Source: an uncultured Pelagibacteraceae bacterium | GTDB lineage: Bacteria > Pseudomonadota > Alphaproteobacteria > Pelagibacterales > Pelagibacteraceae | Assembly: GCA_902545945.1 (NCBI GenBank) | Contig: CACCID010000003.1 | Span: 1-64,000 of the forward strand | Length of the DNA: 64,000 nt | Direction: 5' to 3' | Notes under the pieces: generated by a model | Database searches by the model: none | Seen by the model: only the letters and a program-made list of their open reading frames with translations | What the model was told of the DNA's origin: nothing | Shown here: positions 20,415 to 30,735 of the stretch, piece by piece | Layout of the letters: each line of letters begins with the position of its first letter | How positions within the stretch are numbered: position 1 is the stretch's first letter | Made by a program: the position numbers and the translations under genes

Positions 20415-21425
20415 ATGAGCAATCATACATCATCACTGGAAGCTTCCCATTTTCCAGTGATGTTGAATGAGGTTTTACAAATTATTGCACCAATTATCGG
20501 AGGAAAATATATAGACTGCACATTTGGTGGAGGCGGTTACTCTAAAGAAATTCTCAACATTCCTCAAACTAAAGTAATAGCAATTGATAGAGATAAAAAG
20601 ATTAAATTATTTGCTACAAAACTTGAAAAAAAATTTCCTCAAAGATTTAAATTTTTTGAAATAAAATTTAGTCAACTTGAAACAATTTCAACTGAAAATG
20701 TAGATGCCATAATATTTGATTTAGGCTTATCGTCAATTCAATTAGATGACCTTACAAGAGGATTTTCATTTAGATCAGATAGAAAATTAGACATGACAAT
20801 GGGCTTAAATCAAATCTCTGCACTAGAAGTAGTTAATAATTTAAATGAAAAAGATTTAAAATTGATAATTAAATATTTAGGTGATGAGAAAGAAGCATCA
20901 AAAATTGCAAAAAATATCGTCAAACAAAGAAAAAAAAAGAAAATTACCAAAACAACTGATCTAGTTAAAATTATAGAAAGAAGCAAAAGATTGAACTTTT
21001 CGAAAAAAATAAATCCTAGCACTAAAACTTTTCAAGCTTTAAGAATATTTGTTAATAAAGAAATAACTGAACTAATTTTAGGTATTATAAGTGCTACTAA
21101 AAAATTAAAACCAGGTGGCAAAATTTTAGTTGTTAGCTTCCATTCAATTGAGGATAGAATAATTAAATATTTTTTTAACAATTATTCAAAAAATAAATCT
21201 AGATCTTCTAGATATTTACCTGAAGATGAAAATAACGAAAATGCTTTATTCGAAGAATATAGAAATAGAATATTTAAACCATCAAAACAGGAAATAGATA
21301 AAAACAAAAGATCTAGGTCAGCTAAGCTAAGGTTTGCTGTTAGGAGCAGTAATGAGTTTTACTATCCACAGAAGTTGATTGATAAATTCAAAAACTATTT
21401 AAATTTGGAAGGAATAAATGTTTAA
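20415..21425 (+). CDS. rsmH: 16S rRNA (cytosine1402-N4)-methyltransferase
   Basis: A SAM-dependent methyltransferase of about 336 residues, formerly MraW. Motifs: HFPVMLNEVLQII near the N-terminus, SAM-binding YIDCTFGGGGYSKEIL, the DAIIFDLGLSSIQLDDLTRGFSF block, a helical insert, ALRIFVNKEI, KPGGKILVVSFHSIEDRIIKYFF, and the C-terminal RSRSAKLRFA. ATG 20415 is preferred to the TTG two codons upstream. It overlaps the start of the ftsL-like gene by 8 nt, as in the canonical mraW-ftsL pair. Confidence 0.96.
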   Translation: MSNHTSSLEASHFPVMLNEVLQIIAPIIGGKYIDCTFGGGGYSKEILNIPQTKVIAIDRDKKIKLFATKLEKKFPQRFKFFEIKFSQLETISTENVDAIIFDLGLSSIQLDDLTRGFSFRSDRKLDMTMGLNQISALEVVNNLNEKDLKLIIKYLGDEKEASKIAKNIVKQRKKKKITKTTDLVKIIERSKRLNFSKKINPSTKTFQALRIFVNKEITELILGIISATKKLKPGGKILVVSFHSIEDRIIKYFFNNYSKNKSRSSRYLPEDENNENALFEEYRNRIFKPSKQEIDKNKRSRSAKLRFAVRSSNEFYYPQKLIDKFKNYLNLEGINV

Positions 21426-21753
21426 ATTTAGATTTATTATTTCAACTGTTATATTTACAAGTCTTTTAATAATCACCTCTGTTATTAAAAACCAATCACG
21501 AATACTAGAAAAAAAAATAATTAATCTTAATTCAAGCGTTATATCTAAATCAAAGAATTTAAGTGAAACTCAGCTTGATTATTATTATTTAACATCACCT
21601 TCAGAAATTGAAAAAAGAATTAATAAAAAAAAAACAAAAGAGTTCAAACCTATTGTGTTTTCGAAAATTTATCTAAATATTGAAGATTTTATTAGTATTG
21701 ATAAGAAATTAACTAACCTAAATAGTATAGATGAAAAAAAGAAAAAAGATTAA
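21418..21753 (+). CDS. ftsL: FtsL-like division protein
   Basis: An 111-residue bitopic membrane protein with a short basic N-terminus, one transmembrane helix (about residues 6-22) and a coiled-coil-like segment (SRILEKKIINLNSSVISKSKNLSETQLDYYYLTSPSEIE), matching alphaproteobacterial FtsL in size, topology and position between rsmH and ftsI. FtsL works with FtsB and FtsQ to activate FtsWI. Sequence conservation in this family is low, so the name relies mainly on synteny and topology. It overlaps ftsI by 23 nt. Confidence 0.75.
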   Translation: MFKFRFIISTVIFTSLLIITSVIKNQSRILEKKIINLNSSVISKSKNLSETQLDYYYLTSPSEIEKRINKKKTKEFKPIVFSKIYLNIEDFISIDKKLTNLNSIDEKKKKD

Positions 21754-23449
21754 AGAAATAAACCAAAGAAGTTTTTATTTTGAAGATTATCTTGAGACAA
21801 ATAAAAAATCTAAAATAATTAAAAAAACAAATAACTTCCAGGATAGGGTTTATTTATTATTTTTTACTTTTTTTTCCCTAATACTAATTTTCTCATTTAA
21901 AATAATAAATGTCTCTTTATCAAAAAAGGAAATTTTAGTTTCTAATAATCAAAGTACTAAATTTTCACTATTGAGAAGAGATATTGTAGATAGAAAAGGT
22001 GTAATAATTTCAAGAAACATTAATACTTATCATGCAGGAATTAATCCTAATCTAGTTGGCGATAAAGACAATTTTTTAATAAAGTTAAGATTAATATTTC
22101 CTGATCTTCAAGTAAATGAAATCAGACAAAAACTTTATGGAGATAAATATTTTAGAATTAAGACAAGAATTAATCAGAATGAAAAACAAAAACTTTGGTC
22201 ATTAGGAGAAAAAGCAATTATATTTGAGCCTTTTCAAGCTAGAATGTATACTCATGGAAACTTATTTAGTCACATTGTTGGTCAGGTCGATTATGACAAT
22301 TATGGGATTTCTGGAATTGAAAAATTTTTTGATAAAGAATTAAAAGATAAGAAACTTATAGATATACCCTTAGAACTCACATTAGATAGCAACATACAAT
22401 ATATAATTTATAAAGAATTAAAAGACTCTATTAAAACATTTAATGCTACTGGTGCTGCTGCTTTATTAATGGATGTCACCAATGGTGACGTGATTTCTTT
22501 AGTTTCATTGCCTAACTTTAATATAAATCATAGAGAGTCAATTAAAGAAAAAAAATATATTAATAAGATTACAAAGGGAGTTTATGAGTTAGGCTCAATT
22601 TTTAAAACGTTCACAGTTGCATTAGCGTTAGATAATAAAATTGTTAAAGCAGAGACAGTAATTAAAAATATTCCAAAAAAAATTAAATGTTCTCTCTACG
22701 AAATTACTGATATGAAAGATCATCCAAAAAATCTCACAGTGGAGGAAATTTTAATTAGGTCATCAAATGTTGGCTCTGTTATTTTAGCGCGAAAAATTGG
22801 TGAAGATAAATTTAGAAATTTTATAAGAGAAGCTGGTTTAATAAATAGTCCCACAATTGAATTAGAGGAAGTTGGTACACCACACAAGTTTAACTGGAAT
22901 AAATGTAAAATAGAAACAATTTCGTTCGGTCACGGAATTACTACTACACCACTTCAAGTAACAGCTCTTTACGCAAGTGTTGTTAATGGTGGAAATTTAA
23001 TCACTCCAAGTTTGGTTAAAGACAGTAAAAGTCCTGAGAAAAAAAAAATAATTTCATCAGAAACTAGTAAGAAATTAACAAATATATTAAGAAAAGTTGT
23101 TAATAGCGAAAAAGGAACAGCAAGCCTTGCTGATAAAGATGGGTATTATGTTGGTGGAAAAACAGGAACTGCGGAAAGTTATGGAAACAAAAAACAAAGA
23201 ATAAATACATTTATTTCTATTTTTCCAACTAATAAACCAAGTTACTCTTTATTTGTAATGTTAGAAAATCCAAAAATAAATAATGATCTAATTTATAATT
23301 ATCGAGGTGTTAAAACAAAAGCACCCTATAACACTTCTGGTTGGAATTCCGTTTATGTAGCAGGCAAAATAATAGAAAGAATTGGACCTATTTTAGCCAT
23401 AAATAATGAAGAGTTTTCAAATCAGCATGTTGTTGAAAAATTTAATTAA
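21731..23449 (+). CDS. ftsI: Septal peptidoglycan transpeptidase FtsI (PBP3)
   Basis: A 572-residue class B penicillin-binding protein. One transmembrane helix (about residues 38-58), a pedestal domain starting LLRRDIVDRKGVIISRN, and the transpeptidase domain with SIFK (SxxK nucleophile, about 288-291), SSNVG (SxN) and KTGTAE (KTG, about 476-481). It cross-links septal peptidoglycan together with FtsW. The end overlaps murEF by 44 nt, or less if murEF starts at its second ATG. Confidence 0.96.
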   Translation: MKKRKKIKEINQRSFYFEDYLETNKKSKIIKKTNNFQDRVYLLFFTFFSLILIFSFKIINVSLSKKEILVSNNQSTKFSLLRRDIVDRKGVIISRNINTYHAGINPNLVGDKDNFLIKLRLIFPDLQVNEIRQKLYGDKYFRIKTRINQNEKQKLWSLGEKAIIFEPFQARMYTHGNLFSHIVGQVDYDNYGISGIEKFFDKELKDKKLIDIPLELTLDSNIQYIIYKELKDSIKTFNATGAAALLMDVTNGDVISLVSLPNFNINHRESIKEKKYINKITKGVYELGSIFKTFTVALALDNKIVKAETVIKNIPKKIKCSLYEITDMKDHPKNLTVEEILIRSSNVGSVILARKIGEDKFRNFIREAGLINSPTIELEEVGTPHKFNWNKCKIETISFGHGITTTPLQVTALYASVVNGGNLITPSLVKDSKSPEKKKIISSETSKKLTNILRKVVNSEKGTASLADKDGYYVGGKTGTAESYGNKKQRINTFISIFPTNKPSYSLFVMLENPKINNDLIYNYRGVKTKAPYNTSGWNSVYVAGKIIERIGPILAINNEEFSNQHVVEKFN

Positions 23450-26183
23450 AGATACTCCAAAAAATAAAGAGAATACTTTGATTGCTGGTATTTCATCTAA
23501 TAGCAAAGATATAAAAAAAAATTATATTTTTTTTGCTATCAGAGGAGTTAAGAAAAATGGTGAAAAATTCATAAATGATGCAATTAAAAAAGGAGCGATA
23601 GTAGTTATTTGTTCTGATAAATGTAATTATAAAAATAAAAAAGTATTAGTAATTAAAAAAAAAAATGTCAGAAAATTTCTTAGTGAGGTTTCTTCAAATT
23701 TTTATCAATTAAAACCAAAAAATATTATTGCTATTACTGGCACAAATGGAAAAACATCCATAGCAGATATGTTTTTTCAAATATTGAAATTAAATAATAA
23801 GCCCGTCGCTTCTATTGGCACTTTAGGGTTAAAATATGGTAAAAAAATAATTAAAACAGATTTAACATCACCTGATACTATATCACTGCATAAAAATCTT
23901 AATTATTTAAAAAAGAAAAAAATTGATAACGTGATTATTGAAGCCTCAAGTCATGGTTTAGACCAAGATCGACTAAGCCACATTAATTTTCGCTCAGCAA
24001 TTTTTACTAATTTTAGTCAGGACCACTTAGATTACCACAAAACGATGCAATCCTACCTAAAAGCAAAATTAAAGTTGTTTAAGGAAATTTTAAAAAAAAA
24101 ATCGATAGTAATCTCAGATAAAGAAATCAAACAATTCAAATTTTTAAAAAAAATTTCTAAAAGAAGAAAATTAAAAATTTTAGATATAAATAATGAATTC
24201 AATAAAATAAGAAATATTTTGCCTGAATACAGTGAATTTAAAGTAAAAAACTTAAGTATGGCAATTATTGCTGCAAAAATATGTGGACTTAAAAAAAAAT
24301 CAATTTATAGAAAAATAAAAAAAATTAAAGATGTTAACGGAAGATTGGAATTAGTAAAAAAATATCCTAATAACGTAAAAGTTTTCATCGACTATGCTCA
24401 TACACCCGATGCCTTATCTAAAACTCTAAAATCTTTGAAAGAAAAATATAGAGAAAATATTTCATTGGTATTTGGTTGTGGAGGTGACAGAGACAGGAAA
24501 AAAAGACCTCTGATGGCAAAAATAGCTGATAATTTTTGTAAAAAAATTTATGTCACAGATGATAATCCAAGAAATGAAGATCCCAAAAAAATAAGAAAAA
24601 GACTTTTAAAAAATATATCTCCAAATAAAAGTTTTGATATTGGCAAAAGGTCTTTCGCTATCCAAACATCAATTCAAAATGCAGATCCAAATGAAATCAT
24701 TTTAGTGGCTGGAAAAGGTCATGAGGAAAAACAAATATATAAAAATAAGACTTACAATATATCTGATAAAGAAATTGTAAAAAAAACAAAATTAAAACTT
24801 AAAAATATTTCAAAAAAAAATATAAATTTCTTAAGTAATAGTCAAATTTTAGAGAAAATTGTAAAAAACTCTAGAAAGATTAATTTTAATGGCATTTCTA
24901 TCGATACAAGATCTATCAAAAAAGATAATTTATTTTTAGCTTTAAATGGAAAAAAATATAATGGCAATAAATTTATTAAGAAAGCATTTAAAAAAGGTGC
25001 ATCGTGTGTTGTATCTCAATCTTTAAAAAAATCTAGAAAAAAAATAATTAAAGTAAAAAATTCAATTTCATTTTTAAGATCGTTTGCAAAATTAAAAAGA
25101 GAAAATTCTTCAGCAAAAATTATTTCGATTACTGGTAGTGCAGGAAAAACATCCTTAAAGGATTTATTATATCAACTCTTACAATATTTTGGTAAAACTT
25201 ATTGCTCACCAAAATCATTTAATAATCATTTAGGTGTACCAATTAGTTTATCAAACTTAAGTTACTATGATAAATATGGTATTTTTGAAGTCGGGATGAG
25301 CAAGTCAGGAGAAATAAGAAATTTAACAAATTTAATTCAACCACATATTGGAATAATTACAAATATTGGTGAAGCTCATTTAGAAAATTTTAAAAGTATT
25401 AATGGAATTGCTAAGGCTAAGTCTGAAATGATTGAGAAAATAAAAAAAGGCGGGACAGTTATTCTAAATAGAGATGATAAATTTTTTCTTTATTTATTTA
25501 AAAAAGCTAAAGCATTTAATCTCAAAGTGATTACATTTGGAAAACATAAAAAATCACATGTGAAATTAAGAAAAGTAATAAAAAAAAATAGTTTTTCTAA
25601 AATTTTTGTTAGCGTTAATAATAAAGTACAAAATTTTGAGATAAGAGATATCAATATTAACAATGTACTTGCAAGTCTTGCATTATTTTTGGAATTAAAA
25701 GTTAATATAAAAAAAATTTATCCGAAATTTAGAAACTTGGAGCCCTCTTCCGGAAGAGGAAAAAAATATTTAATTTCAAGATATAAAAAAAAGTTTAAAT
25801 TTATTGATGAAAGTTATAATGCAAATCCTTTATCAGTAAAAAATGCAATTTCAAGATTTAGCTCAATTAAAAAGGAAAAGTTTAAAAAATACTTAATATT
25901 AGGTGATATGCTTGAATTGGGTTTAAAATCTGAAAAATATCATAAGGATATCTCAAGAGTTATTAACAATTCTGATATTGATAAAGTTTTCATTAAAGGA
26001 AATAAAACTATTTTCACTTATAAATATTTAAAAAGAAACAAGAGAGGAAATATTTTGCAAAATAATGAAGATATAGATTTAAATTTAAGAAATTTGCTAT
26101 CAAACAATGATTATTTAATGATTAAAGGGTCTAATGCAACTGGCCTGAATAATTTTACTAAGAACATGATAAGAGGGTTTTAA
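23406..26183 (+). CDS. murEF: Fused MurE-MurF ligase
   Basis: One 925-residue open frame carries two Mur ligases. MurE half (about 1-460): P-loop ITGTNGKTS (110-118), DYAHTPDAL, DDNPRNEDP (the DNPR motif for meso-diaminopimelate) and GKGHEEKQ. MurF half (from about 474): SIDTRSI, second P-loop TGSAGKTS (about 576-583), ESYNANPLSV and ILGDMLELG. The product would add meso-DAP and then D-Ala-D-Ala to UDP-MurNAc peptides. No stop or start region separates the halves; the linker is a Lys-rich stretch. Translation may begin at 23406 or at ATG 23427. It overlaps ftsI and abuts mraY. Confidence 0.96.
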   Translation: MKSFQISMLLKNLIKDTPKNKENTLIAGISSNSKDIKKNYIFFAIRGVKKNGEKFINDAIKKGAIVVICSDKCNYKNKKVLVIKKKNVRKFLSEVSSNFYQLKPKNIIAITGTNGKTSIADMFFQILKLNNKPVASIGTLGLKYGKKIIKTDLTSPDTISLHKNLNYLKKKKIDNVIIEASSHGLDQDRLSHINFRSAIFTNFSQDHLDYHKTMQSYLKAKLKLFKEILKKKSIVISDKEIKQFKFLKKISKRRKLKILDINNEFNKIRNILPEYSEFKVKNLSMAIIAAKICGLKKKSIYRKIKKIKDVNGRLELVKKYPNNVKVFIDYAHTPDALSKTLKSLKEKYRENISLVFGCGGDRDRKKRPLMAKIADNFCKKIYVTDDNPRNEDPKKIRKRLLKNISPNKSFDIGKRSFAIQTSIQNADPNEIILVAGKGHEEKQIYKNKTYNISDKEIVKKTKLKLKNISKKNINFLSNSQILEKIVKNSRKINFNGISIDTRSIKKDNLFLALNGKKYNGNKFIKKAFKKGASCVVSQSLKKSRKKIIKVKNSISFLRSFAKLKRENSSAKIISITGSAGKTSLKDLLYQLLQYFGKTYCSPKSFNNHLGVPISLSNLSYYDKYGIFEVGMSKSGEIRNLTNLIQPHIGIITNIGEAHLENFKSINGIAKAKSEMIEKIKKGGTVILNRDDKFFLYLFKKAKAFNLKVITFGKHKKSHVKLRKVIKKNSFSKIFVSVNNKVQNFEIRDININNVLASLALFLELKVNIKKIYPKFRNLEPSSGRGKKYLISRYKKKFKFIDESYNANPLSVKNAISRFSSIKKEKFKKYLILGDMLELGLKSEKYHKDISRVINNSDIDKVFIKGNKTIFTYKYLKRNKRGNILQNNEDIDLNLRNLLSNNDYLMIKGSNATGLNNFTKNMIRGF

Positions 26184-27269
26184 ATGCTATTTAATTTATT
26201 AACATCTTTAGTTGATCAATACTCTTTTTTAAATGTGTTTAGATATCTAACTTTCAGAACAGGATTATCAGTTGTCACTTCCTTAATCGTTGTCTTTATA
26301 ATTGGGGGGCCACTGATTAAGTTATTCTCTGAGAAAATGATTACAGGCCCAATAAGGCAGGATGGACCGATAGATCATATTATTAAAAAATCTGGAACAC
26401 CAACTATGGGTGGCGTCATAATTATTATTGGCATTATTTCTGGCACGCTTTTATGGGCTGATTTAAAGAATGTATATGTTTGGACCTTGATTTTTGTTTC
26501 TATCTCTTTAGGTAGTTTAGGATTACTAGACGATATTTTGAAAATTAAATTTAAAAACTCTAGGGGGCTTAAATCAAGTTATAAGTTTTTTGGCCAAATA
26601 ATAATAGGAATTTTAACTTTAGTTATATTAATTAAATATTCTAATCATGAATATCTATATAATCTTTACTTCCCATTTTTTAAAAATTTAATTTGGTACA
26701 TGGGTTTATTTTTTATTCCATTTGGCTTATTTGTTATAATTGGATCATCAAATGCAGTAAATTTGACAGATGGTTTGGATGGGCTTGCAACAGTGCCAGT
26801 AATGTTAGTTGCACTTTCATTTACCTTAATTTCTTATGTAGTTGGCAACACAATTTTTTCAGAGTATTTACAGATTCAATATATCCCAGATGTTGGAGAG
26901 TTATCTATCTTTTGCGGATCAATTGTTGGTGCTTGTCTAGGCTTTCTTTGGTACAACGCTCCTCCAGCAAAAATTTTTATGGGTGATACTGGCTCTTTGT
27001 CATTAGGTGGTTCATTAGCAGCGGTTGCAATTATAGTAAAACACGAAATTGTTTTAGCAATTATAGGTGGATTATTTGTTTTAGAAACAGTTTCTGTAAT
27101 TATTCAAGTTTTGTCATTTAAATTAACTGGAAAAAGAATTTTTAAAATGGCGCCGATCCATCATCATTTTGAAAAAAAGGGTTGGGCTGAGTCAACAATT
27201 GTAATTCGATTTTGGATTATAGCAATTATTTTAGCATTGATTGGATTAGCAACATTAAAATTAAGGTAA
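26184..27269 (+). CDS. mraY: Phospho-N-acetylmuramoyl-pentapeptide transferase
   Basis: A 361-residue polytopic inner-membrane enzyme that makes lipid I from UDP-MurNAc-pentapeptide and undecaprenyl phosphate. Motifs: GTPTMGG, the LLDDILKIKFKNSRGL loop with catalytic Asp pair, NAVNLTDGLDGLA, FMGDTGSLSLGG, and the C-terminal MAPIHHHFEKKGW. About ten hydrophobic segments. Starts one base after the murEF stop. Confidence 0.97.
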   Translation: MLFNLLTSLVDQYSFLNVFRYLTFRTGLSVVTSLIVVFIIGGPLIKLFSEKMITGPIRQDGPIDHIIKKSGTPTMGGVIIIIGIISGTLLWADLKNVYVWTLIFVSISLGSLGLLDDILKIKFKNSRGLKSSYKFFGQIIIGILTLVILIKYSNHEYLYNLYFPFFKNLIWYMGLFFIPFGLFVIIGSSNAVNLTDGLDGLATVPVMLVALSFTLISYVVGNTIFSEYLQIQYIPDVGELSIFCGSIVGACLGFLWYNAPPAKIFMGDTGSLSLGGSLAAVAIIVKHEIVLAIIGGLFVLETVSVIIQVLSFKLTGKRIFKMAPIHHHFEKKGWAESTIVIRFWIIAIILALIGLATLKLR

Positions 27270-27271
27270 AA

Positions 27272-28549
27272 ATGCCCAAAATTCCAGAACTTGGAGAACA
27301 TTCGTTTCTTGTCTATGGACTTGGGTTAAGTGGTTGTTCAGTAGTTAAGTTTTTTAAAAATAAAGGTTTATCAAATTTTAAAGTTTGGGATGATAAACAA
27401 AAAAACATATTTAAAAGATATAGGGCAAAAAATTTAAACAAAACATTAAAAGAAGTTGACTTTATAATTTTATCTCCAGGAGTAAGCTTATTACAAAACA
27501 AGCACCTTAGAAAATTTAATAACAAAATTATAACTGACATAGATTTATTTTATTTAAGTAAAAAAAATTTTAGAAGCATTGTTGTTACAGGCTCAAATGG
27601 AAAATCAACAACATGTAAACTTTTGAATCATCTTCTTAAAAAGAATAAATTAAGATCTTTATTGGGTGGAAATATTGGCAATCCTATCTTAAATTTAAAA
27701 AACGTTGAAAATAGCTTTGTAGTTATAGAAGCTTCCTCATTTCAACTCTCACATTCAAAATTTATTCGACCCGATTTTGCTTTTTTTCTTAATATTGCTA
27801 ATGATCATATAGATTGGCATGGAAGCATGAAAAATTATTTAAATGCAAAATTTAAAATATTTCAACTTCAAAATAAAAATCAATACGCCTTAACAAATAA
27901 ATTATTCAAGACAATTTTTAAAAAAAGAAAATTTTCTAGTAGATTAATTTTTCCTGAAATGAGTAACTATAGAAAAATAAAATTTAAAATCAATAACCCA
28001 TATCTTAATTCTAGTATAAATGATGAAAATATGAGTTTTATTTTTGCGTTTTCTAAATTAATTAATTTAAGTCAGAAATCCTTTCTTAAGGCAATGGAGT
28101 CTTTTAAAGGTTTGCCGCATAGATTTGAAATTTTTTTGATCAAAAAGGGCCTAACTTTTATAGATGATTCCAAGGCAACTTCTTTTACTGCAACTCAAAC
28201 AGCTATTTCTAGCTTAAAAAATATTTTTTGGATTTTAGGAGGCTTACCAAAAAAAGGAGATATTATAAATTTATCTAAATATAAAAAAAATATAATAAAA
28301 GCCTATATTATTGGAAAAAATATCAATTTTTTTAAAAAACAACTAAGAGGAAAAATTCTTTTTTCAATTTCAAAAAATCTAAAAAAAGCAATTATACAAG
28401 TATTGGAAGACTTTAAATCTTATAAAATTAAAAATTGCAATATTTTACTAAGTCCATCGGCTGCCTCATTTGATCAATATAAAAATTTTGAGGTGAGAGG
28501 AAAGGAATTTAAAAATTTAAGTAAATTTCATGCAAGAAAATTTCTATAA
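27272..28549 (+). CDS. murD: UDP-N-acetylmuramoylalanine--D-glutamate ligase
   Basis: A 425-residue cytoplasmic ligase adding D-Glu to UDP-MurNAc-L-Ala. N-terminal FLVYGLGLSGCSVVKF (uracil-binding Rossmann region), P-loop VVTGSNGKSTTCKLL, ANDHIDWHGSMKNY, LPHRFEIF, DDSKATS and the C-terminal LLSPSAASFDQYKNFEVRG. The start is placed at ATG 27272, two nt after the mraY stop; a longer frame begins inside mraY without conserved sequence. The end overlaps ftsW by 20 nt. Confidence 0.96.
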   Translation: MPKIPELGEHSFLVYGLGLSGCSVVKFFKNKGLSNFKVWDDKQKNIFKRYRAKNLNKTLKEVDFIILSPGVSLLQNKHLRKFNNKIITDIDLFYLSKKNFRSIVVTGSNGKSTTCKLLNHLLKKNKLRSLLGGNIGNPILNLKNVENSFVVIEASSFQLSHSKFIRPDFAFFLNIANDHIDWHGSMKNYLNAKFKIFQLQNKNQYALTNKLFKTIFKKRKFSSRLIFPEMSNYRKIKFKINNPYLNSSINDENMSFIFAFSKLINLSQKSFLKAMESFKGLPHRFEIFLIKKGLTFIDDSKATSFTATQTAISSLKNIFWILGGLPKKGDIINLSKYKKNIIKAYIIGKNINFFKKQLRGKILFSISKNLKKAIIQVLEDFKSYKIKNCNILLSPSAASFDQYKNFEVRGKEFKNLSKFHARKFL

Positions 28550-29657
28550 ATTCTATTTTATAAATTATTGGCGAAGCATAGATAAAAAAATTTTATTTTG
28601 TTTTTTTATCTTATTTTTTTTAGGCCTATTTTTCTCTTTCTCCTCCACATCTTCGTTAGCGGGAGAAAGACTTAATAAAGATTATTATTTTTTTTTTGTT
28701 AAACATTTGGTATTTGCTTTTTTAGCAATTTCAATAATGTTAATAATTTCTCTAATTAAAACAGAAATATTTATTAAACATGTTTTACCCTTTTTTTTAA
28801 TTTCTTTTATTTTATTATTAATGGTCCCAATTATTGGCGTAGAAGTAAATGGAGCAAAACGTTGGCTTAACTTTTATTTTTTTAATTTACAACCCATTGA
28901 AATTCTAAAACCTTTTTTTGTTTTAATGACAGTAAAAATACTTACTTATGACAAATTTAAAAATACACAAATCAAATATTTTTTAAGCTTTATGCTTTTG
29001 AGTTCAATTTTAGTTTTGTTAATTGATCAACCTGACTTAGGCCAATCAATATTGTTAATTTTCAGTTGGATAGCAACTGTTTTTATATCAGGTGTAAATT
29101 TAATTTATATAATAATTTTTTTTTCAATCTTCTTATTATGTTTTAGTTCGTTGTTATTTTTTTTACCTGAAAAGTTTGGTTATATTATTGATCGTTTGAT
29201 CTCTTTTTTTGACCCCAATCAAGGTGATAAATTTCAATCATCATCAGCGTTAGAGGCTATAAAACTTGGCGGACTGACAGGCCAAGGAATGGGTGAAGGT
29301 ATTTTAAAAGACAGAGTGCCCGAGGCTCATACTGATTATGTAATAGCCGTTATCTCAGAAGAATATGGTTCTATAGTCTCTGTGATGATCATTTTTATTT
29401 TTTTATATATTACTTTTAGAATTATTAAAAATTGTTTTAATCAAGATAATCAATTTTTAAAAATTTCTCTAACCGGTCTAGCCACTTTATTAATATTTCA
29501 AACATTTATTCATGCCGGCGTAAACAGTAACTTATTACCAACAACAGGTATGACTTTGCCATTTTTAAGTTATGGTGGATCCTCTTTAATTGGAAGTGCA
29601 GTATTAGCAGGATTAGTTTTAAATTACACAAAAAACAAAACGTATTTATATGATTAA
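28530..29657 (+). CDS. ftsW: Septal peptidoglycan glycosyltransferase FtsW
   Basis: A 375-residue SEDS protein that polymerises lipid II at the septum with FtsI. Roughly ten transmembrane helices; conserved VEVNGAKRWLNFYFFNLQPIEILKPF, DQPDLGQSILL, the ALEAIKLGGLTGQGMGEG loop, RVPEAHTDYVIAVISEEYG and the terminal TGMTLPFLSYGGSSLIGSAVLAGLVLN. Placed between murD and murG as in the canonical dcw cluster, overlapping both. Confidence 0.96.
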   Translation: MQENFYKFYFINYWRSIDKKILFCFFILFFLGLFFSFSSTSSLAGERLNKDYYFFFVKHLVFAFLAISIMLIISLIKTEIFIKHVLPFFLISFILLLMVPIIGVEVNGAKRWLNFYFFNLQPIEILKPFFVLMTVKILTYDKFKNTQIKYFLSFMLLSSILVLLIDQPDLGQSILLIFSWIATVFISGVNLIYIIIFFSIFLLCFSSLLFFLPEKFGYIIDRLISFFDPNQGDKFQSSSALEAIKLGGLTGQGMGEGILKDRVPEAHTDYVIAVISEEYGSIVSVMIIFIFLYITFRIIKNCFNQDNQFLKISLTGLATLLIFQTFIHAGVNSNLLPTTGMTLPFLSYGGSSLIGSAVLAGLVLNYTKNKTYLYD

Positions 29658-30735
29658 AAAGAAAATTTTGATTGCAACAGGTGGAACCGGAGGTCATATT
29701 TTCCCTGCTTTGAGTTTAGCTAATTACTTAAATCAAAGGAAAGATTATGACGTTCAATTATCATCAGATAAAAGAGGATTAAAATATATAGAGGACAATA
29801 ATTTTAATTTAATTTTGATAACTTCCACACCTCTAATAAAAAAAAATATTTTTAAATTTTTTTATTCAATAGTAATTATTTTTTTTTCTACACTCAGATC
29901 TTTAATTTTATTGTTATTTAATAGACCGTCTTTAATAATTGGTATGGGGGGCTATTCTTCTTTTCCAATTTGTATAGCTGCTGCAATTTTGAGAATAAAA
30001 TTAGTTATTTACGAAAATAATTTGATTATTGGAAAAGCGAACAGATACTTAATGCCATTTGCAAAAAAAATATTCGTCTCTTATAAAGAAATAGAGGAAA
30101 TAACTAAGGGAAATAAAAATAAAATAATTGAAATTGGAAACATCATAAGAGACGAAATAATTAATTCAAATTTACAAAAAGATAATTTAGATAGCATTAA
30201 AATTTTAGTGCTTGGAGGCAGTCAAGCTGCTAAAATATTTGCAGAAAAATTGCCCGAAGTATTTAAAAGAATAAAAGATAAAGATATTCCAATTAAAATA
30301 TTTCAACAATGCCAATATAATCAGAGTCAGAAATTAAAAGAATTCTATAAAAAAAATAATATTGATAATGAAATATTTAATTTTACTAATCAAATTTTAG
30401 ATTATTATTCAAAAGTAAATTTAGTAATTACAAGGTCAGGAGCATCAGTTTTAGGTGAGTTACTGAATACTAGAACCCCATTTATTGCAATACCACTACC
30501 AACATCTGCAGAAAATCATCAATATAAAAATGCAAAATATTATGAAAAAAAAGGATTTGGCTATTTAGTAGAAGAAAAAAATATTTCTAGCGAATTATAT
30601 GATTTACTTATGTCCCTTATTAAGGATAAAACAAAAATTCAAAAAATTATATCAAATCAGAGCCAATATTCTGACAAAGAAATGTTTAAAAAACTAAATG
30701 TAATAATTGATAAAATTATTGATGAAAAAAATTAA
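29650..30735 (+). CDS. murG: Lipid II synthase MurG (GlcNAc transferase)
   Basis: A 361-residue GT-B glycosyltransferase that adds GlcNAc to lipid I at the inner membrane. Motifs: IATGGTGGHIFPALSLA (N-terminal glycine loop), GMGGYSSFP, ENNLIIGKANRYL, VLGGSQAAKIFAE and the donor-binding TRSGASVLGEL...PLPTSAENHQYKNA. Starts 8 nt inside ftsW and overlaps murC. Confidence 0.96.
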   Translation: MIKKKILIATGGTGGHIFPALSLANYLNQRKDYDVQLSSDKRGLKYIEDNNFNLILITSTPLIKKNIFKFFYSIVIIFFSTLRSLILLLFNRPSLIIGMGGYSSFPICIAAAILRIKLVIYENNLIIGKANRYLMPFAKKIFVSYKEIEEITKGNKNKIIEIGNIIRDEIINSNLQKDNLDSIKILVLGGSQAAKIFAEKLPEVFKRIKDKDIPIKIFQQCQYNQSQKLKEFYKKNNIDNEIFNFTNQILDYYSKVNLVITRSGASVLGELLNTRTPFIAIPLPTSAENHQYKNAKYYEKKGFGYLVEEKNISSELYDLLMSLIKDKTKIQKIISNQSQYSDKEMFKKLNVIIDKIIDEKN

